This document shows positions 26,533-34,127 of a stretch of DNA of 64,000 nt, piece after piece; the stretch's first letter is position 1, and each line of letters opens with the position of its first letter. The position numbers and the translations under genes are program-made. A model generated the notes under the pieces. That model did no database searches. It was given only the letters and a program-made list of their open reading frames with translations, and was not told where the DNA came from. Source of the DNA: Streptomyces aureus (lineage in GTDB: Bacteria > Actinomycetota > Actinomycetes > Streptomycetales > Streptomycetaceae); the NCBI RefSeq assembly GCF_000725495.1, contig NZ_JNZD01000024.1, positions 62,001-126,000 on the forward strand, given 5' to 3'.

Positions 26533-27270
26533 ATGGGCATCTGGCAGGACCTGTGGCGCGGCCGCTCGGCCGACTTCGACTCCGGCAGCGCGGCCACCAA
26601 CTCCATCGAAATGACCAAGCGCAACCACACCGTCTCGCTCACCCGGCAGGGCGCGGCCGGCGGGAACCTCCGCATCAACCTGTCCTGGCGGATGCGCACC
26701 TCCGACATCGGGGGGCCCGAGCGGGGCAGTCTGCTGCGCAACCCGCTGCGCACGTTCAAACCGGAAGTGGTCCAGGCGCACACCCAGAGCATGGTCAACG
26801 TCGACCTCGACCTCGGTGTCATGTACGAGCTGACGGACGGCACCAAGGGCGTCGTCCAGCCGCTCGGCAGCTTCTTCGGCGAACTCAACGCCCCGCCGTA
26901 CGTCAAGCTCAGCGGTGACGACCGCTTCGGCTCCGGCTCGGGCGAGACGGCGTTCGTCAATCTCGACCACCGCGACGACATCAAACGTCTGCTGGTCTTC
27001 GTCTACATCTACGACAAGACCCCGGCCTTCGACCGTACGCACGCCATCATCACGCTCTATCCGAGCAACGGCCCGCGCATCGAGATCGGCCTGGAGGAAC
27101 GCCATCCGCAGGCCCGCTCCTGCGCCGTCGTCATGATCGAGTGCGACAAGGGCGAGGTGACCGTGCGCCGCGAGGTGAAGTTCGTCTACGGCTTCCAGGC
27201 CGAACTCGACCGGCTCTACGGCTGGGGTCTCGCGTGGGGCCGCGGGTACAAGTCGAAGGCCGACCGTTAG
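26533..27270 (+). CDS. TerA-like stress protein (TerD superfamily)
   Basis: 245 aa. Opens GIWQDLWRGRSADFD, followed by a TerD-superfamily beta sandwich: LRINLSWRMR, VNVDLDLGVMYELTDG and a second half FVYIYDKTPAFDR. The acidic Ca loop of TerD is only partly kept, which together with the fold order fits the TerA-related branch. ATG at 26533 after a G-rich element; a GTG at 26521 is possible. Convergent with the YGYP-tailed TerD gene. The precise subfamily name is my inference. Confidence 0.8.
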   Translation: MGIWQDLWRGRSADFDSGSAATNSIEMTKRNHTVSLTRQGAAGGNLRINLSWRMRTSDIGGPERGSLLRNPLRTFKPEVVQAHTQSMVNVDLDLGVMYELTDGTKGVVQPLGSFFGELNAPPYVKLSGDDRFGSGSGETAFVNLDHRDDIKRLLVFVYIYDKTPAFDRTHAIITLYPSNGPRIEIGLEERHPQARSCAVVMIECDKGEVTVRREVKFVYGFQAELDRLYGWGLAWGRGYKSKADR

Positions 27271-27316
27271 CCGCCGGCCGGCCCCGGACGGCGGGCGCCG
27301 CGTGCGCCCGCCGGAC

Positions 27317-28225
27317 TCAGCGGCTCATGAACTGCGGACCCTGCGGCGGCAGCCGGAAGTCGGGGTCCGGACCCGAGCCCACCGCCTGCGGGAAGCCGTA
27401 CGCGGGCTGCGTCGCCGGCGCGCTCTGCGGCTGCGGATAGCCGTAGGCGGAAGGATCCTCCGCCCGGCCCGCCGGCTGCGGGTAGCCGTACGCAGGGCCG
27501 GTCGCCGCGGCGGCGGGCCCCGGATAGCCGTAGGCGGGCTGCTGCGGGACGGGGGCCGGCTGCTGCGGGGGCGGGGCGGACTGCTCCGGCGGCAGCGGCA
27601 GCGAGGTCTCGGGAGCCGTGGCGGGCGAGGCCCAGGCGGTCGTCTCCGGCACCGCCCCGGCGTCGGACGCCGCGGCGGCCTCGGACTCGTCCACCGAGAT
27701 CCCGAAGTCGGTCGCGAGCCCCACCAGGCCGTTCGAATAGCCCTCGCCGAGCGCCCGGAACTTCCAGCCGTCCCCGCGCCGGTACAGCTCGCCGCAGATC
27801 AGCGCGGTCTCCGCACCCGTCTCCGGCTTGATGTCGAAGTACGCCAGCGGTTCACCGTCCGCGACGGCCGCGTCGTACAGCAGAATGCGCAGATCGCGTA
27901 CGTGGTCGAAGGTGACGTCGTCGGCCGATGCGACCAGGAGAATCTGTCCGACGCCGGGCTCGACACCCGTCAGATCCGTCTGGATCGTGTCGGTGAGGCC
28001 CTCGGCACCGCGCTTCTTGCCGAGCCGCCACACCTTGCCCGAAGGGTGGCGGGGCTGGTTGTAGAAGACGAAGTCCTCGTCGGATCGCACACGACCGTCG
28101 GGGCCGAGGAGCAGCGCGGAGGCATCGACATCGGGGACACCCTGGCCGGGAGTCCAGCGCAGGACGGCGCGCACCGCTGTGGCGTCCAGCGGGACGTTCG
28201 ACCCTTTCAGCATCGCGTGCGTCAT
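27317..28225 (-). CDS. TerD-domain protein with repetitive Pro/Tyr-rich tail
   Basis: 302 aa. Residues 1-178 are a TerD domain ([49 protein letters not shown]). The remainder is a low-complexity Pro/Gln/Ala tail with four spaced copies of P/S-A-Y-G-Y/F-P-x-P. Such tails often mediate binding or phase behaviour at membranes. The domain lacks several acidic residues of canonical TerD Ca sites. Divergent from the CitE-PRTase-HAD operon across 180 bp, so both may answer to one regulator. Confidence 0.88.
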   Translation of the reverse strand: MTHAMLKGSNVPLDATAVRAVLRWTPGQGVPDVDASALLLGPDGRVRSDEDFVFYNQPRHPSGKVWRLGKKRGAEGLTDTIQTDLTGVEPGVGQILLVASADDVTFDHVRDLRILLYDAAVADGEPLAYFDIKPETGAETALICGELYRRGDGWKFRALGEGYSNGLVGLATDFGISVDESEAAAASDAGAVPETTAWASPATAPETSLPLPPEQSAPPPQQPAPVPQQPAYGYPGPAAAATGPAYGYPQPAGRAEDPSAYGYPQPQSAPATQPAYGFPQAVGSGPDPDFRLPPQGPQFMSR

Positions 28226-28405
28226 GCCGTCATCCTGCCCTGTCGGTCCTGGTCACGACAATGTGGGGTCGTTCCTGAACCGGCCGGTGATGGACACGGC
28301 GGAGTTACCTGTTCTTCACGCCCGGTGGGAATCGATGTCATGGATCCATACGTACTATTACCGGCCACATCACATTCGGCCATCTAGCCGCCGCGGGGGA
28401 GTCCC

Positions 28406-29575
28406 ATGCGTCATTTCGGTCACGTCACCCCGGAGGAGCGGCAGCGCCTCTTCCACCGGGAGCCCGGCGTCTTCACCTCCGACTCGCCGGCCAGAGTACT
28501 GGCCGCCGCCCTCGGAGCGACGCTCTACAGCCCGGCCACCCGGCCCACGCTCGCCGACGACATCGTCAAGCAGACCACCCGAGGCGTCGTCTCCATGGTG
28601 CTGTGCCTGGAGGACTCCATCGACGACGCCGAGGTCACCGGCGCCGAGGAGAACCTCGTCCGCCAGTTCACCGACCTCGCGTCCCGCCCCGAAGCCGGCG
28701 AACTGCCGCTGCTCTTCGTACGGGTCCGCTTCCCCGAACAGATCCCCGACCTCGTGCGCCGCCTCGGCCCCGCCGTCCGACTGCTGTCCGGGTTCGTGAT
28801 GCCCAAGTTCACCGAGGAACGCGGCACGCCGTTCCTGGAAGCGCTCGCCACCGCCGAGGCGGACAGCGGCAGGCGTCTGTTCGCCATGCCCGTCCTGGAA
28901 TCACCCGAACTGCTCTACCGCGAATCACGGGTGGAGACCCTCGAGGGCATCTTCCGCGCCGTCGACAAGTACCGCGACCGCGTCCTCGCGCTGCGCCTCG
29001 GCGTCACGGACTTCTGCTCCTCCTACGGGCTGCGCCGCGCCCCCGACATGACCGCCTACGACGTCCAGGTCGTCGCCTCCGTCATCGCCGACGTGGTCAA
29101 CATGCTCGGCCGCGCCGACGGCAGCGGCTTCACCGTCACCGGGCCCGTCTGGGAGTACTTCCGCGTCCCCGAACGCATGTTCAAGCCGCAGCTGCGCCGC
29201 AGCCCCTTCCTGGAGGGCCAGGCCGACGAACTGCGCGAGCGGCTCCTCGAGCACGCCATGGACGGACTCCTGCGCGAGATAGCACTCGACCAGGCCAACG
29301 GCCTGATGGGCAAGACCTGCATCCACCCCTCGCACGTACCGCCCGTCCACGCACTCTCCGTGGTCAGCCACGAGGAGTTCAGTGACGCCCAGGACATCCT
29401 CAGGCCGGAGCGCGGCGGCGGGGGTGTACTGAGATCGGCGTACACGAACAAAATGAACGAGGTGAAGCCGCACCGCGCCTGGGCCGAGCGCACCCTGCTG
29501 CGCGCCGAGGTCTTCGGGGTCGCCCGCGAGGACATCGGCTTCGTCGACCTGCTCCTCGCCGGAATCCCGGCGTGA
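28406..29575 (+). CDS. CitE/HpcH-like TIM-barrel lyase of the Ter biosynthetic module
   Basis: 389 aa HpcH/HpaI aldolase/citrate-lyase fold. Conserved blocks: LYSPATRP near residue 38, CLEDSIDD near 70 (acidic metal/substrate residues), FVMPKF, LRLGVTDF and GKTCIHPSHVPPVHAL. First gene of a three-gene operon; its TGA overlaps the next gene's GTG by four bases. ATG start with GGGGGAG upstream. In Ter systems this family is predicted, from comparative genomics by Aravind and colleagues, to act with PRTases and a HAD phosphatase in making a nucleoside-like metabolite. The substrate is unknown. Confidence 0.88.
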   Translation: MRHFGHVTPEERQRLFHREPGVFTSDSPARVLAAALGATLYSPATRPTLADDIVKQTTRGVVSMVLCLEDSIDDAEVTGAEENLVRQFTDLASRPEAGELPLLFVRVRFPEQIPDLVRRLGPAVRLLSGFVMPKFTEERGTPFLEALATAEADSGRRLFAMPVLESPELLYRESRVETLEGIFRAVDKYRDRVLALRLGVTDFCSSYGLRRAPDMTAYDVQVVASVIADVVNMLGRADGSGFTVTGPVWEYFRVPERMFKPQLRRSPFLEGQADELRERLLEHAMDGLLREIALDQANGLMGKTCIHPSHVPPVHALSVVSHEEFSDAQDILRPERGGGGVLRSAYTNKMNEVKPHRAWAERTLLRAEVFGVAREDIGFVDLLLAGIPA

Positions 29576-32136
29576 GCCGGCCCGGCCGAGCGCAGCGCAC
29601 CCCCGACAGCAAGGAACAGATGAACACCCCAGCAGCGCAGGACCCGAACCACCCCAGCGGCAGCGGCGGCCCGGACGGCCCGGACCGGCCCGGCGCCCCG
29701 CGGGACCCGGTGTGGAGCGGCACCTGGGTCGCCGAACGGCTCGGCGTCGAACTCGTCGGCGACGAGGAGCTGAGCGGCCTGCTGGGCCTCGCCCTGCGGC
29801 GCAACCCCAAGCGCGCCCACCTGCTCGTCTCGAACGTGCTCGGCAAGCACGTGCCGCAGTCGCCCGCCGTCGTCCACGGCTACGGCGTCGAGCTCGGCCG
29901 GCGGGTGCGCGAACTGCTGGGCGCCGAGGACACCCGCGCGGCCGTCGTCCTCGGGTACGCCGAGACCGCCACCGGCCTCGGCCACGCGGTCGCGGACGGC
30001 ACGGGCGTCGCGCCCTACCTCCACTCCACCCGGCGCCCGGTCGCCGGGGTCCGGCAGGCGGGCGGCTTCGAGGAGTCCCACTCCCACGCCACCTCGCACC
30101 TCCTGCTGCCCGAGGACCCGGGGCTGCTCGCCGGCTCCGGCCCGCTCGTCCTCGTGGACGACGAGTTCTCCACCGGCAACACCGTCCTCAACACCATCCG
30201 CGACCTGCACCGGCGCTACCCGCGCGAGCGGTACGTCGTCGTCGCCCTGGTCGACATGCGCTCGCCGGCCGACCACGCCCGCTTCGAGAAGTTCGCCGGC
30301 GACATCGGCGCCCGCGTCGACCTGATCGCCGCCGCCTCGGGCACCGTGCGCCTGCCCGAGGACGTCCTCGCCAGGGGAACCGCCCTGGTCGCCCGGCACG
30401 AGTCCGCCACGCCCGCCGCCCCCGCCCCCAGGACCGCCGCCCCGGCCGTCCGCGTCGACCTCGGCTGGCCCCACGGCCTCCCCGACGGCGGACGGCACGG
30501 ATTCACCCCCGGACACCGAATACGCCTGGAGGCGGCCCTGCCCGCCATGGGGGCACGCCTCGCCGACGCCCTGCCCGACGGCGCCCGCCGCGTCCTGGTC
30601 CTCGGCTTCGAGGAACTGATGTACGCGCCGCTGCGGCTGGCCGGAGAACTGGAACGGACCCTCCCCGCCGAGGTGCGCTTCTCCACCACGACCCGCTCCC
30701 CGGTGCTCGCCCTCGACGACCCCGGCTACGCCATCCGCAGCCGCATCGCCTTCCCGGCCCATGACGACCCCGACGACGGACCCGGCGAGCGCTACGCCTA
30801 CAACGTCGCCGGAGCCGGCTTCGACGCCGTCGTCGCCGTCGTCGACTCCACCGCCGACACACCCGCGCTTCACGCGCCCGACGGCCTGTTGGCACAGTTG
30901 GCGGCCCACACCCCGCACGTCCTGCTAGCCGTCGTGCCCAGCCACGTCCCCGCACGGCCGTCCACCGAAAGGCCCTCCATGCTGCCCGAGCCCCTCCGCG
31001 GCCCCGCCTTCTCCTCGTACGCCCCCGACGAGGTCGGCTGGCTGCTGCAGGACCTGTCGGACGTCACGCTGGAGGCGCCGACCGAGGAGCGCGAGGAGGC
31101 CATCCAGAGCGGCGGCGCCCACTACGCCGAGTCGCTGCCGGTCGAGTACCAGCCGAGCACCGCGTACCAGGAGCTGTTCCACGCGGCCCTCGACGCCTCC
31201 GCCGCCCGGATCGCCGAGGCCGTCGGCGCCGTGACCGAACTCGTGCTCGCCGACCGCTCCCCGAGCCCCGTCCTGGTGTCCCTGGCCCGCGCCGGCACCC
31301 CCGTCGGCGTCCTCATGCGCCGCTGGGCCCGGCACCAGCACGGCCTCGACCTGCCGCACTACGCCGTCTCCATCGTCCGCGGCCGCGGCATCGACGCCAA
31401 CGCGCTGCGCTGGCTCGCCGCCCACCACGACCCCGCCGACGTCGTCTTCGTCGACGGCTGGACCGGCAAGGGCGCCATCACCCGCGAACTCACCGACGCC
31501 ATCAAGGAGTTCGAGGCGGCCGAGGGCATCACCGGCTTCGACCCCGAGATAGCGGTGCTCGCCGACCCCGGCTCCTGCGTGCGCACCTACGGCACCCGCG
31601 AGGACTTCCTGATCCCCTCCGCCTGCCTCAACTCGACCGTCTCCGGACTCATCTCGCGCACCGTCCTGCGCGCCGACCTGGTCGGCGAACACGACTACCA
31701 CGGCGCGAAGTTCTACCGCGAGCTGGCCGGCTCCGACGTCTCCGTCGAGTTCCTCGACACCGTCGCCGCCCACTTCCCCGACGTCGCAGAAGCGGCCCGC
31801 GACCGGGCGAAGGAACTCCTCGCCGCCGACCGCACCCCCACCTGGGAGGGCTGGGCGGCCGTCGAGCGCATCAGCGAGGAGCACGGCATCCACGACGTGA
31901 ACCTCGTCAAGCCGGGCGTCGGCGAGACCACCCGGGTCCTGCTGCGCCGCGTCCCCTGGAAGATCCTCGCGCGCGCCGGAGCCGGCGCCGACCTCGACCA
32001 CGTACGTCTCCTCGCCGCACAGCGCGGGGTGCCCGTCGAGGAGGTCGACGAACTCCCGTACAGCTGCGTGGGGTTGATCCACCCGAAGTACACGCGCGGT
32101 GCGACCGGTGCCGACGGCAAGGCGGTGACCCTCTGA
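29572..32136 (+). CDS. Giant phosphoribosyltransferase-TRSP / StiP-PELOTA fusion protein
   Basis: 854 aa. Part 1 (about 20-400): a PRTase domain with the PRPP loop VLVDDEFSTGNT near residue 195, then the TRSP domain named for its TTRSP motif, found here near 374. Part 2 (about 455-770): a second PRTase-like/StiP domain with VFVDGWTGKGAI near 625 and an invariant-looking Cys in PSACLNST. Part 3 (about 775-854): a PELOTA-type RNA-binding domain. In many genomes these are two proteins; here they are fused. Start GTG 29572 overlaps the previous stop; ATG 29620 has a better AAGGA site. Predicted to transfer phosphoribose in the Ter metabolite pathway. Confidence 0.85.
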   Translation: MSRPGRAQRTPDSKEQMNTPAAQDPNHPSGSGGPDGPDRPGAPRDPVWSGTWVAERLGVELVGDEELSGLLGLALRRNPKRAHLLVSNVLGKHVPQSPAVVHGYGVELGRRVRELLGAEDTRAAVVLGYAETATGLGHAVADGTGVAPYLHSTRRPVAGVRQAGGFEESHSHATSHLLLPEDPGLLAGSGPLVLVDDEFSTGNTVLNTIRDLHRRYPRERYVVVALVDMRSPADHARFEKFAGDIGARVDLIAAASGTVRLPEDVLARGTALVARHESATPAAPAPRTAAPAVRVDLGWPHGLPDGGRHGFTPGHRIRLEAALPAMGARLADALPDGARRVLVLGFEELMYAPLRLAGELERTLPAEVRFSTTTRSPVLALDDPGYAIRSRIAFPAHDDPDDGPGERYAYNVAGAGFDAVVAVVDSTADTPALHAPDGLLAQLAAHTPHVLLAVVPSHVPARPSTERPSMLPEPLRGPAFSSYAPDEVGWLLQDLSDVTLEAPTEEREEAIQSGGAHYAESLPVEYQPSTAYQELFHAALDASAARIAEAVGAVTELVLADRSPSPVLVSLARAGTPVGVLMRRWARHQHGLDLPHYAVSIVRGRGIDANALRWLAAHHDPADVVFVDGWTGKGAITRELTDAIKEFEAAEGITGFDPEIAVLADPGSCVRTYGTREDFLIPSACLNSTVSGLISRTVLRADLVGEHDYHGAKFYRELAGSDVSVEFLDTVAAHFPDVAEAARDRAKELLAADRTPTWEGWAAVERISEEHGIHDVNLVKPGVGETTRVLLRRVPWKILARAGAGADLDHVRLLAAQRGVPVEEVDELPYSCVGLIHPKYTRGATGADGKAVTL

Positions 32137-32975
32137 TGTCCCTGCCCAAGGCCCTCGTCGCCAGCGACCTCGACCGCACCCTCATCTACTCCGCCGCGGC
32201 CCTCGCGCTCACCATGCCCGACGCCCGCGCGCCCCGGCTGCTCTGCGTCGAGGTGCACGAGAGCAAGCCCCTCTCCTACATGACGGAGACGGCCGCCGCG
32301 CTGCTCACCGAACTCGGCGACATCGCGCACTTCGTGCCCACCACGACCCGCACCCGCAAGCAGTACCAGCGCATCAACCTGCCCGGTCCGGCCCCCGAGT
32401 ACGCGATCTGCGCCAACGGCGGGCACCTGCTCGTCGACGGTGTCTCCGACCCCGACTGGCACCGGTCCGTGAAGGAGCGGCTCGCCTCCGAGTGCGCGCC
32501 GCTCGACGAGGTGCGCGACCACCTGGAGGCGACGGCCGACCCGGCCTGGCTGCGCAAGCACCGTGTCGCCGAGGACCTGTTCGCCTATCTCGTGGTGGAG
32601 CGGGAACTGCTCCCCGAGGAGTGGGTCAAGAACCTGGCCGTCTGGGCGGAGAACCGCGGCTGGACGGTCTCTCTCCAGGGCCGCAAGATCTACGCGGTGC
32701 CGAAGCCGCTCACCAAGAGCGCGGCCGTGCGTGAGGTGGCCCGCCGCACCGGGACCTCCCTCGTCCTGGGCGCCGGGGACTCGCTGCTCGACGCCGACCT
32801 GCTGCTCGCCGCGGACCGCGGCTGGCGTCCGGGCCACGGCGAACTCGCCGAGGCCGACTGGACGGCGCTGGCGATCACCGCGCTGCCGGAGCGGGGCGTT
32901 CTGGCGGGGGAGCGGATCCTGCGGGAGTTCGTCAGTGCCAGTACGGGCTTCGGCACCGGTCCGACGGCGGTCTGA
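32136..32975 (+). CDS. HAD-superfamily phosphatase of the Ter module
   Basis: 279 aa. Motif I is SDLDRT with nucleophile D11 and acid/base D13; a Thr in VPTTTRT is motif II; K in LTKSAAV and the acidic pair in GAGDSLLDADLL form motifs III-IV. A mid-sized cap lies between. Start ATG shares one base with the preceding stop (TGATG), so translation is coupled. Likely removes a phosphate from the product of the PRTase step. A perfect terminator follows, closing the operon; no ATP-grasp gene, common in related Ter loci, is present here. Confidence 0.88.
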   Translation: MSLPKALVASDLDRTLIYSAAALALTMPDARAPRLLCVEVHESKPLSYMTETAAALLTELGDIAHFVPTTTRTRKQYQRINLPGPAPEYAICANGGHLLVDGVSDPDWHRSVKERLASECAPLDEVRDHLEATADPAWLRKHRVAEDLFAYLVVERELLPEEWVKNLAVWAENRGWTVSLQGRKIYAVPKPLTKSAAVREVARRTGTSLVLGAGDSLLDADLLLAADRGWRPGHGELAEADWTALAITALPERGVLAGERILREFVSASTGFGTGPTAV

Positions 32976-32986
32976 CCAACCCAGGC

Positions 32987-33028
32987 CCGGGGCCGGGACC
33001 GGCGACAACCGCCCGGTCCCGGCCCCGG
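32987..33028 (+). terminator. Terminator closing the CitE-PRTase-HAD operon
   Basis: Perfect 15-bp stem (32987-33001 with 33014-33028) and 12-nt loop, 11 bp after the HAD stop. Confidence 0.85.
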
Positions 33029-33044
33029 CCCCGGCTTTCCGCCG

Positions 33045-33240
33045 GGTCCCGGCCCGACCCCAAGCCTGCCCGGCCCGACCCCAAGCCTGCCCGGCCCGAC
33101 CCCGAGCCTGCTCCCGGGCCGGACCCCGAGCCTGCTCCCGGGCCGGACCCCGAGCCTGCTCCCGGGCCGGACCCCGAGCCTGCTCCCAGGCCGGACCCCA
33201 AGCCTGCTCCCAGGCCGGACCCCGAGCCTGCTCCCGGTCT
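33045..33240. repeat. Tandem repeat array, 21/24-bp units
   Basis: The word AGCCTG recurs at 33063, 33084, 33105, 33129, 33153, 33177, 33201 and 33225: two 21-bp steps, then five exact 24-bp steps. All periods are multiples of three, and one minus-strand frame reads repeated P-G-S-R-L-G-V-R, but no start, domain or ribosome site supports a gene. The next 290 bp to 33530 hold no gene; inverted repeats occur at 33303-33317 and 33351-33370. Confidence 0.85.
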
Positions 33241-33530
33241 CGGCCTTCGGCCCGGTCCGGTCGCCGTTCCGGTCCTGGATTCGGGCCTGCTCGATCGGTA
33301 TACCGAACTCCGTTCGGAAACCCGGTAAACGGAATGGCGAACTCCGCTTCATTCCCGCGGAGTCGGGAATCCATGACAGCCGCCCCCGCGATGTGCCCGG
33401 TTCGGCGGAAATCGGGTCACGTGTGCAACTTGGTCCCGATGCGGCCCTGTTGGGGGCACCGGGACCGTTCCGTCACGACACGCCGGAGCCGAACCCGAGG
33501 CGGCTGAAGAGTTGGTGAGAAATCCCGCGC

Positions 33531-33758
33531 TCAGCCGCAGCAACCGCCGCCGCAGCACCCGCCCCCGCCGCCGTTCGGGCGCGGCGCGGGCGCCGGCGCG
33601 GAGCCCGCGCCGCCCCTCGCGACGGCGACCGCCGACAGCAGTTTGACCGTGTCGTCGTGTCCGGCGGGACAGGCCGCGGGGGAGGCCGACTCGGCCATGG
33701 GGCGGCTCAGTTCGAAGGTGTCGCCGCAGGTCCGGCAGCGGTATTCGTAGCGAGGCAT
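33531..33758 (-). CDS. FmdB-type zinc-ribbon protein
   Basis: 75 aa. N-terminal zinc ribbon PRYEYRCRTCGDTFELSRPM, with two C-x-x-C-like pairs expected; the second pair is incomplete (AACPAGH), so His may be the fourth ligand. The tail is Pro/Ala then Gly-rich and ends in CCGGGCCG, a Cys cluster also seen in Streptomyces relatives. FmdB proteins are named after a formamidase operon regulator, but their role is unclear. ATG start. Confidence 0.85.
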   Translation of the reverse strand: MPRYEYRCRTCGDTFELSRPMAESASPAACPAGHDDTVKLLSAVAVARGGAGSAPAPAPRPNGGGGGCCGGGCCG

Positions 33759-34127
33759 GCCCCCAGGTTAGCCGGAAGGGGCCGTCCTTCAGAGGGCTCC
33801 GCGCCGCCGGCCGCTCGTGGCGGTCCGGGGCCCCCGGGGCGGGCGTGACGGCTGGTCGCGGAGGGCCGTCGAGGGACGCCAGTTGACCTCTGAACTTTTT
33901 TGTCTCGTTGCTGATCGAAGGGATTGCGTTGGTCGCTGATAATTTAATAGGGCCGCGACGAGCCGCAAGGTCGGGGAGGGGGGCTCGCAGCCGCGAAAGC
34001 GGCCGCTGCAACTACCCGCGCGCGCAATTCCGAAGTGCGGAGGGAGACGCAGTCGTGACCAGGACAAGGCATCCCGGCGGTGCCCGAAATCCCCTGTCCC
34101 TGGGCCGCCCGTGCGCGGGGGTGCGCC
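33759..34127 (+). other. AT-rich promoter patch and leader of the PBP gene
   Basis: 369 bp. Around 33883-33950 the base composition drops sharply (T runs, TTGACC at 33883, TTGCGT at 33924, TAATTTAATAG at 33940-33950), marking a probable promoter. The 178-nt leader after it contains a stem with a GNRA-type GAAA loop near 33995-34005 and other GC hairpins. I do not recognise a known riboswitch. Confidence 0.4.

Noticed and set aside
23900..28225. True tellurite-resistance operon
   Set aside because: TerD-type genes alone do not show tellurite resistance; terB and terZ-like partners are not seen, and the known Streptomyces role is calcium or stress related.
33045..33240. CRISPR-like periodicity
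   Set aside because: Units are contiguous near-identical 21/24-mers without unique spacers, and no cas genes are present.
32690..33352. Minus-strand open frame with repeated P-G-S-R-L-G-V-R
   Set aside because: Its repeats simply reflect the tandem DNA array; it overlaps the HAD gene and has no ribosome site or domain.
33950..34127. c-di-AMP (ydaO) riboswitch before the PBP gene
   Set aside because: Conserved core words of that class are not found in the leader.
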